A stretch of 64,000 nucleotides of DNA from Reichenbachiella carrageenanivorans (GTDB taxonomy: Bacteria > Bacteroidota > Bacteroidia > Cytophagales > Cyclobacteriaceae): contig NZ_CP106735.1 in the NCBI RefSeq assembly GCF_025639805.1, positions 2,327,501 to 2,391,500 on the forward strand, in the 5' to 3' direction. The notes under the pieces were generated by a model, which had not been told where the DNA came from, ran no database searches, and worked only from the letters and a program-made list of their open reading frames with translations. This document shows positions 27,749-36,270 of the stretch, piece after piece. Position 1 is the first letter of the stretch. Each line of letters opens with the position of its first letter. The translations under genes were made by a program, and so were the position numbers.

Positions 27749-29236
27749 ATGAGTATCCTTCGAACAACCTGTATACTGGCATTACTTGTAGTGGCTTTGG
27801 TCGCTTGCAAACAGCACAAACCAGAGGTGAAACCGCCCAATGTGCTCTTTATCGCAGTAGATGATCTCAATGATTGGGTGGGAGCACTAGGGGGACACCC
27901 TGATGCACTCACCCCCAACATAGACAGGCTGGCAGCTCGTGGCGTTTTGTTTGAAAATGCCAATTGTCAGGCACCATTGTGTGGCCCATCTCGGGCATCT
28001 ATCATGACGGGTCTATTGCCATCTACTACAGGTATCTATCAGCACATTGCAGACGATCAGATCAAAAAAAGCAGTACATCATTGGCGCAAGCTCAGTTGC
28101 TTCCAGAATACTTTGCCTCGCATGGCTACAAAACTATGGGAGTAGGCAAGCTCTTGCATAGTGGAGATGAAGCAGGTGCTTTTCAGCAATTCGGAGGAAC
28201 CTTCGGTATGTTTGGTCCTTATCCAGAGCGGAGATTTAAGTTCGACCCAGAGTGGTTTGGTCAGCCCAAAGGCACGGTTACCGACTGGGGAGCTTTTCCG
28301 AGTCAGGACGAATCTATGCCAGATTACAACATTGCCCAGTGGGCGATAGATCAGCTTCAGCAGTCGCACAAAGATCCATTCTTTTTAGGTGTAGGGTTTG
28401 TGCGTCCGCATGTGCCGTGGTATGTGCCACAGCAGTGGCTGGACAAGTTCGAACTAGACAGTATCGATCTGCCGCCTTATTTGGCTACTGATTTTGAGGA
28501 CATCCCTGCGATAGGTCAGGCCATAGCAGAAGTGCCCATGATGCCAACTGCCGAATGGGCCAAGCAGTCTGGAGAATGGAAAGCCGCAGTACGCGCCTAT
28601 TTGGCTTGTATGGCTTTCACGGATCATTATGTGGGCGAGGTGCTAAAGGCCTTGGCGCAAAGCGAGTATGCCAACAACACGATAGTGGTGTTGTGGTCGG
28701 ATCATGGATATCACTTGGGTGAAAAAAATCGCTTTGCTAAGCATTCGCTATGGCAACGCTCCACACATGTGCCGCTTATTTTTGCAGGTCAAAATCTACC
28801 TCAAAACAAGAAGGTAGAGGCCGCAGTAGGGCTGATCGATATGTACCCAACACTCGCCGATCTGTGTGGATTGCCTGTAGTAGATCAGCTAGACGGACAC
28901 AGTCTACGACCTTTGATCGATCAACCCAACCAGGCGTGGCCTTATGCTGCCATTACGACCTACGGAGAAAACAATCACAGCATAAAACTAGGAGCATACA
29001 ACTATATCAGTTATGAAGATGGTACAGCAGAACTCTACGATCATCAGACAGACCCAAACGAATGGTACAATGTGGCTTCTGATACTGCCTATGCATCGGT
29101 GGTAGCCGAACTGAAAAAGCAACTGCCTCAAGTAAACGCAGCACAGGTAGAGCACAGCCTGAGCAAGGTCAATGCCTACTTTCGGAATAAGAAACTGGTA
29201 GAATACCCCAATGCCTTCGACGAGCCAAAGGAATGA
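27749..29236 (+). CDS. Lipoprotein sulfatase, iduronate-2-sulfatase-like (S1_7-type)
   Basis: The 495-residue lipoprotein (lipobox LVAC, Cys20) carries NVLFIAVDDLNDWVGALGG (31-49), TPNIDRLAARGVLF, and the formylglycine motif C78-G-P-S-R82, the pattern of the iduronate-2-sulfatase branch. Further features are GVGFVRPHVPWYVPQQW and LWSDHGYHLGEKNRFAKHSLW. Enzymes of this branch remove 2-O-sulfate from uronic acids or act on related glycans, which would fit dermatan or 2-sulfated chondroitin. The branch also includes enzymes for other marine polysaccharides, so specificity is tentative. It lies 4 bp after the CSPYR sulfatase. Confidence 0.9.
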   Translation: MSILRTTCILALLVVALVACKQHKPEVKPPNVLFIAVDDLNDWVGALGGHPDALTPNIDRLAARGVLFENANCQAPLCGPSRASIMTGLLPSTTGIYQHIADDQIKKSSTSLAQAQLLPEYFASHGYKTMGVGKLLHSGDEAGAFQQFGGTFGMFGPYPERRFKFDPEWFGQPKGTVTDWGAFPSQDESMPDYNIAQWAIDQLQQSHKDPFFLGVGFVRPHVPWYVPQQWLDKFELDSIDLPPYLATDFEDIPAIGQAIAEVPMMPTAEWAKQSGEWKAAVRAYLACMAFTDHYVGEVLKALAQSEYANNTIVVLWSDHGYHLGEKNRFAKHSLWQRSTHVPLIFAGQNLPQNKKVEAAVGLIDMYPTLADLCGLPVVDQLDGHSLRPLIDQPNQAWPYAAITTYGENNHSIKLGAYNYISYEDGTAELYDHQTDPNEWYNVASDTAYASVVAELKKQLPQVNAAQVEHSLSKVNAYFRNKKLVEYPNAFDEPKE

Positions 29237-29273
29237 ATAGGGTAAAGCATACGAAAACAAAAGTGATCGTTCG

Positions 29274-30110
29274 ATGAGACGAATAGCAACCGTAGTATTA
29301 TTGGTACTTGTAGGTGTGAAAGTTGGTTTGTGGGCTGCGCCAGACAAAATTTTGAAAAATAATAATGACATGACACAAAGCAAATCGCAGCGAGATACTT
29401 TGATTCAACTTTATGATTCATCATTAGTTCAGGAGCCAGAGATATTGAGGGATACGGAGCATCGAGTGCTCAAGTATACGAAAGTGTCAAGCCCCGTTGT
29501 AGAGCTTTTTATACCAAATCCAGCGAAGGACAATGGGAAAACGCTGATTGTGTGCCCTGGAGGAGGCTATCAGCTATTGGCGATGGATCTCGAAGGCTAT
29601 GAGGTCGTAGATTGGCTCACTGGCCTTGGGTATTCAGTTGGCTTGCTGCAATACAGTGTGCCTCAGCAAAAAGATCGGGCCATGCAGGATCTGAAAAAGG
29701 CAGTAGATCAGGTACGCCAATGGATGGCCGTACAAGGCAAGTCTAAACTGGGAGTGATGGGTTTTTCTGCAGGAGCACACCTTTCCCTTCGGTCGAGTAG
29801 TAGCACCAAAGAGGCGACGCCAGTTGCTGATGTAGATTTTGTGTTGGCAATCTATCCAGCCTATTTGGATCACGAAACGCCGATTGAATGGGGTATAAAT
29901 AAAAACATGCCTGATACTTTTATATTCAGTACGGCAGACGATGGATACGGGCAAAAGATACCTGCATTTGTAGATGCCTTGTCGAAAATTGGAATAAATC
30001 CATTTGTTAGAATACTGCCAGACGGAGGACACGGCTATGGCCTAAGAAAGGGCAATGTAGCAGCAGAGACTTGGCCCAAATTGGCAGAAGCTTGGATGGC
30101 CAAGCAATAG
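29274..30110 (+). CDS. Secreted alpha/beta-hydrolase, acetyl-esterase-like
   Basis: The 278-residue protein has a signal peptide (about 1-22) and an alpha/beta-hydrolase fold of the Axe/BD-FAE kind: oxyanion-side motif CPGGGY (94-99), nucleophile elbow GFSAG with Ser165, acid Asp222 or Asp223 (STADDGY) and His253 (DGGHGYGL). All members of the triad are in normal order and distance. It may remove acetyl or other acyl groups from the glycan before lyases or sulfatases act. It follows the sulfatase pair by 37 bp. The 147-bp gap after it holds no gene that I can support. Confidence 0.85.
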   Translation: MRRIATVVLLVLVGVKVGLWAAPDKILKNNNDMTQSKSQRDTLIQLYDSSLVQEPEILRDTEHRVLKYTKVSSPVVELFIPNPAKDNGKTLIVCPGGGYQLLAMDLEGYEVVDWLTGLGYSVGLLQYSVPQQKDRAMQDLKKAVDQVRQWMAVQGKSKLGVMGFSAGAHLSLRSSSSTKEATPVADVDFVLAIYPAYLDHETPIEWGINKNMPDTFIFSTADDGYGQKIPAFVDALSKIGINPFVRILPDGGHGYGLRKGNVAAETWPKLAEAWMAKQ

Positions 30111-30276
30111 CTTGTTTTGTAGCACTTTGGGCTCTTGCCAGCCATTCTGAACTATTGTTCATCAAATCTGAACGTATCTGCAAAGCCTCACAGGTCGCTT
30201 TAGCTAGTTTTACCTCATGCAACACAAGTGTTTCGAAAGTACATGTGTGTAGAAAGCTATGGTAAAAAGAAAGAAT

Positions 30277-33027
30277 ATGAAACTAACGAAAATACTAATA
30301 CTGGTCTTGGTTTGGTTGCCAGTGGGCTCATCTATGGGTCAAAATCCAAGTGCTCTTTGGGAGGCTTATGTGAACGCAAGAGCCAACGATACAGAACCAG
30401 AATTACCTGATTTTTCTTATGCTGGATATCACAACGGTGAAGATCCAATACCTACCACTTTTTCTTATAAGGTCTTTGATGTAACAGACTACGGGGCTAT
30501 CCCCAATGACAATATTTCGGACAAAAACGCTTTTATGCAAGCCATTCAAGCAGCGGAGGCCAATGGGGAAGGCGTTGTGTATTTTCCAGCAGGCGATTTT
30601 TTGATTAACGAGTCGTCGGACGACATCAATCAAATTATTTATATCAAAAAAAGCAAGATCGTAATCCGAGGAGCAGGCTCTGGCCCTGATGGTACCAAAC
30701 TGATCCAAAACAGCTATACCGAGCCGTCTAATCCCAGTCAGATGTGGACTTCTCCCTTTTTGATCCAGTTTGTGCCAGCGAGTAAAAGCACTTCAAAAAT
30801 ATCCGACGTGACGGCCAATGCTACACGAGAAACTTTCAGTGTACAACTCGCCAATGCATCCAATGTTTCTGTAGGGCAGTGGGTGCGATTGGTACTTTCG
30901 GACAATGATCCCGATCTGATCGAAGAAGAATTTTCGCCCTATGATATAGATCCTCTATTTACAGGAATCAATACTAAAGTAGAGCTCAAAGAAGTACATC
31001 AGGTAGCTGCTGTAAATGGCAACACGGTCACCTTCAAAGAACCCATTCACCGTTCTGTCAATACTCAATACAATTGGTATTTGGAAACCTTCCCTCATTT
31101 GGAAGAAGTAGGCGTGATGGATTTGGCTTATCAAGGAGGGTTTAATGTCACCTTCGTACACCATAGAAGCTGGCAAGACGATTCTGGATGGAGTGGCATT
31201 CAGCTCAATCAAGTAGTGAATGGTTGGATCTACAACGTAGAATATTCGAACATGAGTCAGGCAGGTCAGTTCAAACTCTCTGGTTATTGTTCTGGGTTGA
31301 ACAACAGATACGTAGGCAATCCAGGACACGACTTTGTAACCTCCAATGCCAGTACGGGTACAGTGATTGGTCTCAATGCCGACTATACCACGGGTGTGTG
31401 GCATGGTTGCGGATTGGCGGCAGCGGCCATTGGCAATGTCATTTGGAAAAACTACCAACCAGCGTCTAGCGGTGTGGAAATTCACTCTTCTCAGCCTAGA
31501 GCCAATTTGCTAGATGGTGTAGTAGGTGGGTTTGGGTTCAATATGGGCGGAGCTGTAGGCAGTTTGCCCAATCACCTCAGGCACTTAGTTGTTTGGAATG
31601 TTGACGCTACGGGTGCTCAGGTGGACAAAGATCCTTATTATGTGTATTGGGAGCCAGGGACGGGTGCTGGGCACAAGCTGGTGATGCCTATCGTATCTGG
31701 TCTCAAAGGTTTCGAATCGATGCCAGGACAGACACAAGTAAACGAATCACCAGGAGAGCATGTAGATGAAGCCTCGCTGTACGAGCATCAGCTTACTCAC
31801 AGGGTAGGTTCACTGCCTTCCTGGATCAGTAGCTCATCCAATAGCCTCTTGTCGATCAAGGTAGATGGCAAAGCATTGGACAATTTCGATCAGCGTCTCA
31901 TGCGATATCCTATAGTGGCATCTACTATACCAGAGGTAACTGTAGTGCCAGAGGTAGCAGAAGCTATTGTAGATATCCAATACCCATCTACATTACCTGG
32001 TAGTATAGAGATCAAAGTCACCTCTACTACAGGGATAGATAGAATTTACATGCTGGATTTAGAATTGTTTTCTTACACAGAGACGCTCGATAAAATACCA
32101 ACCGAAGGCTGGCAAGAGACTACTTATACTGGAGACAATGACTTCAAGTGGACTGTAGATGGTCGAGTGATCGATGGATATCTGGATGGCTTTAGTCGTT
32201 CGATGTATTTTAACTCAGGTGAAACAGGCCTTACTTCAGAGGCCATTGCTGGAGGGATTCGCTCATTCAGCGCACGCTGTCTTAATAAATGGGACGAGGG
32301 GAGTGTTAGAAAACTAGAGTTGCTAGTGAATGGTAATGTAGTAGGCTCTCAGACACACTCGGATGATGCTAAGTATGATTTTGTGGTGGAAGATATTTTT
32401 ATAGAAGGCGATGTAGTGATAGCCATCAGGAATGCCTCAGCAACTAGTAGCAACAATGCCGTGGCCATTGATGATATCTCATGGGTGCCTATGGAAGGTG
32501 ATTTCGCTTCTGGCAATAACTACCTGTCTGATATTCTGGTAGACGGCAAATCATTGGAGGTATTCATTAGGCAAGTAACGGAATATACAGTACCTGTGTC
32601 CGAAGTGCCTGAAGTGACTGCTGTGGCAGAAGACACTAAAGCTGAGGTACAGATCAAGCAAGCAGCATCTTTGTCGGATAAATCCATCATTACAGTTGTG
32701 GCAGAGAACGGAACAAAGCGAACATATGAACTGTCGTTTTTTTATAGAGAGGCCTTGACGGTAAATGAGCGAGAAGCAGCGTCTTTGGTTGTTTTTCCTA
32801 ATCCAGTAGCCATCGGGCAAACCTTGTTTTTACAAACGAAAATACAGAGAGGAGAAAAGCCTATTGTGATGCTTACCACCCTTTCGGGAGAACAAATACC
32901 TTTGACGGTAGCCCTTTCGTCTAGCGGCTATGGGCTCACATTGCCGAGTACTTTGCGATCAGGTATGTATTTTCTGACTGTGAGCGAGGGCGCATCAAGG
33001 CAAGTCACGAAGCTGCTTGTGCACTAA
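30277..33027 (+). CDS. Large type IX-secreted beta-helix polysaccharide lyase candidate (PL29/DUF4955-like, multidomain)
   Basis: From this start the protein has 916 residues; an in-frame ATG at 30259 adds six, but MKLTKILILVLVWLPVGSSMG makes the better signal peptide. Residues about 25-515 are a paralogue of the protein at 17319-18869: both carry LPDFSYAGYH, a pectate-lyase-type start (FDVTDYGAIPNDN), IVIRGAGSG, NHLRHLVVWN and a block ending LYEHQLTHRVGSLPSWI. Then follow Ig-like segments (about 525-595 and 750-825), a beta-sandwich that could bind carbohydrate (about 605-745), and a C-terminal type IX sorting domain (about 835-916: VVFPNPV ... SGMYFLTVS). So it is exported to the cell surface or medium, while its shorter relative lacks that signal. 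Lyase activity is inferred. Confidence 0.72.
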   Translation: MKLTKILILVLVWLPVGSSMGQNPSALWEAYVNARANDTEPELPDFSYAGYHNGEDPIPTTFSYKVFDVTDYGAIPNDNISDKNAFMQAIQAAEANGEGVVYFPAGDFLINESSDDINQIIYIKKSKIVIRGAGSGPDGTKLIQNSYTEPSNPSQMWTSPFLIQFVPASKSTSKISDVTANATRETFSVQLANASNVSVGQWVRLVLSDNDPDLIEEEFSPYDIDPLFTGINTKVELKEVHQVAAVNGNTVTFKEPIHRSVNTQYNWYLETFPHLEEVGVMDLAYQGGFNVTFVHHRSWQDDSGWSGIQLNQVVNGWIYNVEYSNMSQAGQFKLSGYCSGLNNRYVGNPGHDFVTSNASTGTVIGLNADYTTGVWHGCGLAAAAIGNVIWKNYQPASSGVEIHSSQPRANLLDGVVGGFGFNMGGAVGSLPNHLRHLVVWNVDATGAQVDKDPYYVYWEPGTGAGHKLVMPIVSGLKGFESMPGQTQVNESPGEHVDEASLYEHQLTHRVGSLPSWISSSSNSLLSIKVDGKALDNFDQRLMRYPIVASTIPEVTVVPEVAEAIVDIQYPSTLPGSIEIKVTSTTGIDRIYMLDLELFSYTETLDKIPTEGWQETTYTGDNDFKWTVDGRVIDGYLDGFSRSMYFNSGETGLTSEAIAGGIRSFSARCLNKWDEGSVRKLELLVNGNVVGSQTHSDDAKYDFVVEDIFIEGDVVIAIRNASATSSNNAVAIDDISWVPMEGDFASGNNYLSDILVDGKSLEVFIRQVTEYTVPVSEVPEVTAVAEDTKAEVQIKQAASLSDKSIITVVAENGTKRTYELSFFYREALTVNEREAASLVVFPNPVAIGQTLFLQTKIQRGEKPIVMLTTLSGEQIPLTVALSSSGYGLTLPSTLRSGMYFLTVSEGASRQVTKLLVH

Positions 33028-33087
33028 GCCGTTTCGAACCAAGGAATCCAAACCAACCATTTTTAGCACGAATTTTTTTAAAGGAAT

Positions 33088-36000
33088 ATGAAGGGATTAT
33101 TTAATAATGTAAGGGTTTGGGTGAGGGGAGCGATTCTCGCAGGTTTGGGTACGGTGGCTATACACAGCTTAGAAGCACAGGTTATAGCATCGTTCGAATC
33201 TACTTCGGACTTGGAGAAGTACAGCTCTAGCGGAGGCAGCCGCTTGTCTCTGAGTGGAGATAGGTACAAGTTTGGTAGTCATGCGTTGCATTGGGAATGG
33301 ACAGGACAAAGCACGATCAGTACCGAGGATTTCTTGATCTTGTCTCACGACGAGAGTCCTCTTAAATACGGCGATCATTTCCCTGCTAGTCCTACTTTTT
33401 GTTTCTCTATTTACAATGAAAAAGCACAAGAGACTCCGCTCAAATTTACTTTTAGCAAAGGGGTACAATCAGAGGTTTGGTTCTCGATAAACTTGGACTT
33501 TACAGGGTGGCGTACACTTTGGGTGCCGTTTCATGAAATGGAAGGCCAAGCTCCTCAGCGAGGAGAAGAAATCGCCTACGATGGTCTTACGATGTCAGTA
33601 GATGAGACAACTAGTTCGGGTAGCATTTACTTCGATGATATCATCTATTCGCAGTTTATCGACGATAGACATGCCTATCCAGATCAGTTAGTGCCTTTTA
33701 TCAAAAGAGACAAAGAGCCAGGGGCAGATCATTGGATGCCACTCATCAGAGATATAAACAGAATTAACCATGTCGAGTTGGTTCCTCTGGAGCCGAATAC
33801 CCTTGCTGAGTTGGCTAAAATAGAATCACGTATGAGTAGCTACACCGCATTAGCTCCTAGATACAAAATCTATATGGATCGTTTGGAGAGTGATTTTGAT
33901 AAACTAGAACTTAAAGAAATTGATGGGCGAGTAGTAGGGCCTCCGCTCACATTTAGTCATTCAGAATTTTCATATGGCAAAAATGAAGTAAACAACGGCA
34001 AGCACAACGACATCATGGACTTTGGAAAGACGATGAAGTCCTTGGGTACCTACTATGATCGGGCAGATGCTGGTCAGCGTACTAAAATCGAGGAGATGTT
34101 TGTGCTCGGTACTAAATACTACTTAGATCAAGGCTGGCAAGAAGGGGCCTCTGGTGGTACCAGGCATCACATCGGGTACAACACTCGTGAGTTGGCATTG
34201 GGCTTCTTTGTGATGCGGGAGGCACTTGAAGACAACGGCTTGATCAATGAAGTAGGCGCAAGCCTCATGTGGCTGTTCAATCTAGGTAAAATACTAGGGG
34301 ACGAAAGTGAGTTTCACGCCAATATAGATTATCTCAATACACAGGCTTTTTATCACCTGATGCTCATATTCTTGACCGATGACAAAGCCAAGCAACAGGC
34401 TCTTCTGCTTGCCTATTCCAATTATATGTCGATTGTACTCGCGCAAGACGATGAAAAGGGCGTGTTTAAAGTAGATGGCACGGGTTGGCATCACAATGGA
34501 CACTATCCAGCCTATGCACTGGGTGCTTATCGCAATGTGCCATCTATCATCCAGGCACTATCGAGTACTTCGTTTTCCATTAGCCCTGAAGGGCATGCCA
34601 ATTTCCGAAAGGCATTTATGGCTACCAGACTTTATAGTCATGGGTATGATATCGGATTCGGTAATGCTGGTCGTCATCCATTAGGCACAGATATTCGATC
34701 GCTTCGTGAGGCTTATTTGCAAATGACTAATGCGGGAGCGCCAGGGAGCACATCTGGTATAGACAAGGAGGTGGCAGCGGCTTATTTGAGTCTTTGGGGT
34801 GAGGAAGATCCCATTTCGGCACGTGTATTTGCAGCCCTCAATGGCGTAGAGAAAGAGGAGCTGTCAGGTTATTATACCTTCCCCTATGCGGCCACTGCTG
34901 TGCAAAAGAAAAACAACTGGGCGGCCATAATCAAGGGCTATAGCAAATATGTGTGGGCTTCTGAGATTTATGTGACTGACAATCGCTACGGGAGATACCC
35001 CGCCAATGGCACCATCCAGCTCTACAACGAAGGAGGCAATGAAGGCAGTGGTTTTGCTCACGACGGGTGGGACTGGAATCGCTACCCTGGAGCTACAGTG
35101 ATCAATCTGCCCTTCGAAGAACTCGAACCCGAAGCAGCACTGATCATGTATCGATCTGGAGAGACCTTTGCTGGAGCAGTAGAGCAAGATGGCAACGGTG
35201 TGTTTGGAATGATACTGAGTGAAACGAAGGGGTCGAATGCCGATGGTCCAGAGGTTAATATCGGTTACCCTGGACATCTGAAAGCTAAAAAATCAGTCTT
35301 TTCATTTGGCGATAAATTGATATGTATTGGTACAGATATCTCTAGTATAGATGCTGAGCACCCTACCCAGACCAACTTGTTTCAAGTGGCGCTGCCAGAT
35401 CAGAAAATGAAAATCTTGTCGTCCGAAACAGATCTTGGCTCTTTTCCAGAGACCCATCAGCTAGAAGAATCCAAGCAGGCCTGGGTGATCGATCCTTATG
35501 GTAATGGCTATCACTTATTAAGCGCACGAAAAGTGCATTTGCAAAAGAAACACCAGCAGTCTTATCACAATAAGTACTCCGTGAGAACGGGAAAGGCTTC
35601 TGGTAAAACAAAAGGGCAAAACGAAACCGAAGGGGATTTTGCTACGGCATGGATCGATCATGGCTTGGCGCCAAAGGGAGCGTCTTACCAGTATGTGATC
35701 TACCCATCGCTACCAGAAGACCAGTGGAAAAAATTTGGGGGCGCTTTGAAAAAAGAGAAAAGTTACGAAGTGCTACAAGCCAATGGTCAGGCGCATATTG
35801 TAAGAGATAAGAACAATCGTACGACGGGGTATGTGATCTATGAAGCGAGTGAGAACCTAACACATGGGCCGCTCACGGCTACGACTGATCCTCTGCTCAT
35901 GATGATCAAAGAAGCGAAGGGGCAACTCCTAATTCAGGTGGTACAACCCGATCTGAATTTTGAAGGCCATGGCAATAAATATGAGAACATGAGTAGGCCA

Positions 36001-36144
36001 GTGACGACCACATTTTCAGTGTCTGGCGTATGGAAAAAAGCCAATGATTCGGACGATGTGCAGGTAAAAGTAGAAGGGAGTTTTACCCACGTGACCGTGA
36101 CTTGTGTGCACGGCTTAGCAACTAAGGTACGATTAGTACGATAA
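33088..36144 (+). CDS. Chondroitin sulfate ABC-type lyase, polysaccharide lyase family 8
   Basis: The 1018-residue enzyme matches the size and domain order of Proteus vulgaris chondroitinase ABC I (1021 residues): signal peptide (1-30), N-terminal jelly roll (about 35-190, with LDFTGWRTLWVPF), alpha/alpha toroid catalytic domain (about 215-600), central beta-sandwich and C-terminal beta domain. Catalytic residues align by motif: His469 (HNGHYPAY) with His501, Tyr476 with Tyr508, Arg529 (NAGRHP) with Arg560, and Glu626 (VWASEIY..DNRYGRY) with Glu653. Such lyases cut chondroitin and dermatan sulfate and hyaluronan by beta-elimination, leaving unsaturated uronate for GH88. It has no type IX signal, so it may act in the periplasm on imported oligosaccharides. 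This is the strongest evidence for the substrate of the locus. Confidence 0.95.
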   Translation: MKGLFNNVRVWVRGAILAGLGTVAIHSLEAQVIASFESTSDLEKYSSSGGSRLSLSGDRYKFGSHALHWEWTGQSTISTEDFLILSHDESPLKYGDHFPASPTFCFSIYNEKAQETPLKFTFSKGVQSEVWFSINLDFTGWRTLWVPFHEMEGQAPQRGEEIAYDGLTMSVDETTSSGSIYFDDIIYSQFIDDRHAYPDQLVPFIKRDKEPGADHWMPLIRDINRINHVELVPLEPNTLAELAKIESRMSSYTALAPRYKIYMDRLESDFDKLELKEIDGRVVGPPLTFSHSEFSYGKNEVNNGKHNDIMDFGKTMKSLGTYYDRADAGQRTKIEEMFVLGTKYYLDQGWQEGASGGTRHHIGYNTRELALGFFVMREALEDNGLINEVGASLMWLFNLGKILGDESEFHANIDYLNTQAFYHLMLIFLTDDKAKQQALLLAYSNYMSIVLAQDDEKGVFKVDGTGWHHNGHYPAYALGAYRNVPSIIQALSSTSFSISPEGHANFRKAFMATRLYSHGYDIGFGNAGRHPLGTDIRSLREAYLQMTNAGAPGSTSGIDKEVAAAYLSLWGEEDPISARVFAALNGVEKEELSGYYTFPYAATAVQKKNNWAAIIKGYSKYVWASEIYVTDNRYGRYPANGTIQLYNEGGNEGSGFAHDGWDWNRYPGATVINLPFEELEPEAALIMYRSGETFAGAVEQDGNGVFGMILSETKGSNADGPEVNIGYPGHLKAKKSVFSFGDKLICIGTDISSIDAEHPTQTNLFQVALPDQKMKILSSETDLGSFPETHQLEESKQAWVIDPYGNGYHLLSARKVHLQKKHQQSYHNKYSVRTGKASGKTKGQNETEGDFATAWIDHGLAPKGASYQYVIYPSLPEDQWKKFGGALKKEKSYEVLQANGQAHIVRDKNNRTTGYVIYEASENLTHGPLTATTDPLLMMIKEAKGQLLIQVVQPDLNFEGHGNKYENMSRPVTTTFSVSGVWKKANDSDDVQVKVEGSFTHVTVTCVHGLATKVRLVR

Positions 36145-36147
36145 GCT

Positions 36148-36170
36148 AGCACGATCGTTCAAATCGTGCT
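36148..36170. repeat. Short hairpin after PL8 gene
   Basis: AGCACGAT (36148-36155) pairs exactly with ATCGTGCT (36163-36170) over a 7-base loop, 4 bases after the PL8 stop. No T-run follows, so it is more likely an mRNA 3' stabiliser or a weak terminator than a strong one. A second small repeat, AATGAC with GTCATT, lies about 36226-36250 in the leader of the next gene. Confidence 0.45.
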
Positions 36171-36270
36171 CCTGGGCTTTGTATGAGCATTATTAGTCTG
36201 TTAATTACACTGCTGATAATGAAGAAATGACTCGCTTTTTTCCGGTCATTGAAAAATAAAAACATAGCTT

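Noticed and set aside
30071..30265. Frame between the esterase and the large lyase candidate
   Set aside because: It overlaps the end of the esterase gene in another frame and has no start signal, domain or conservation clue.
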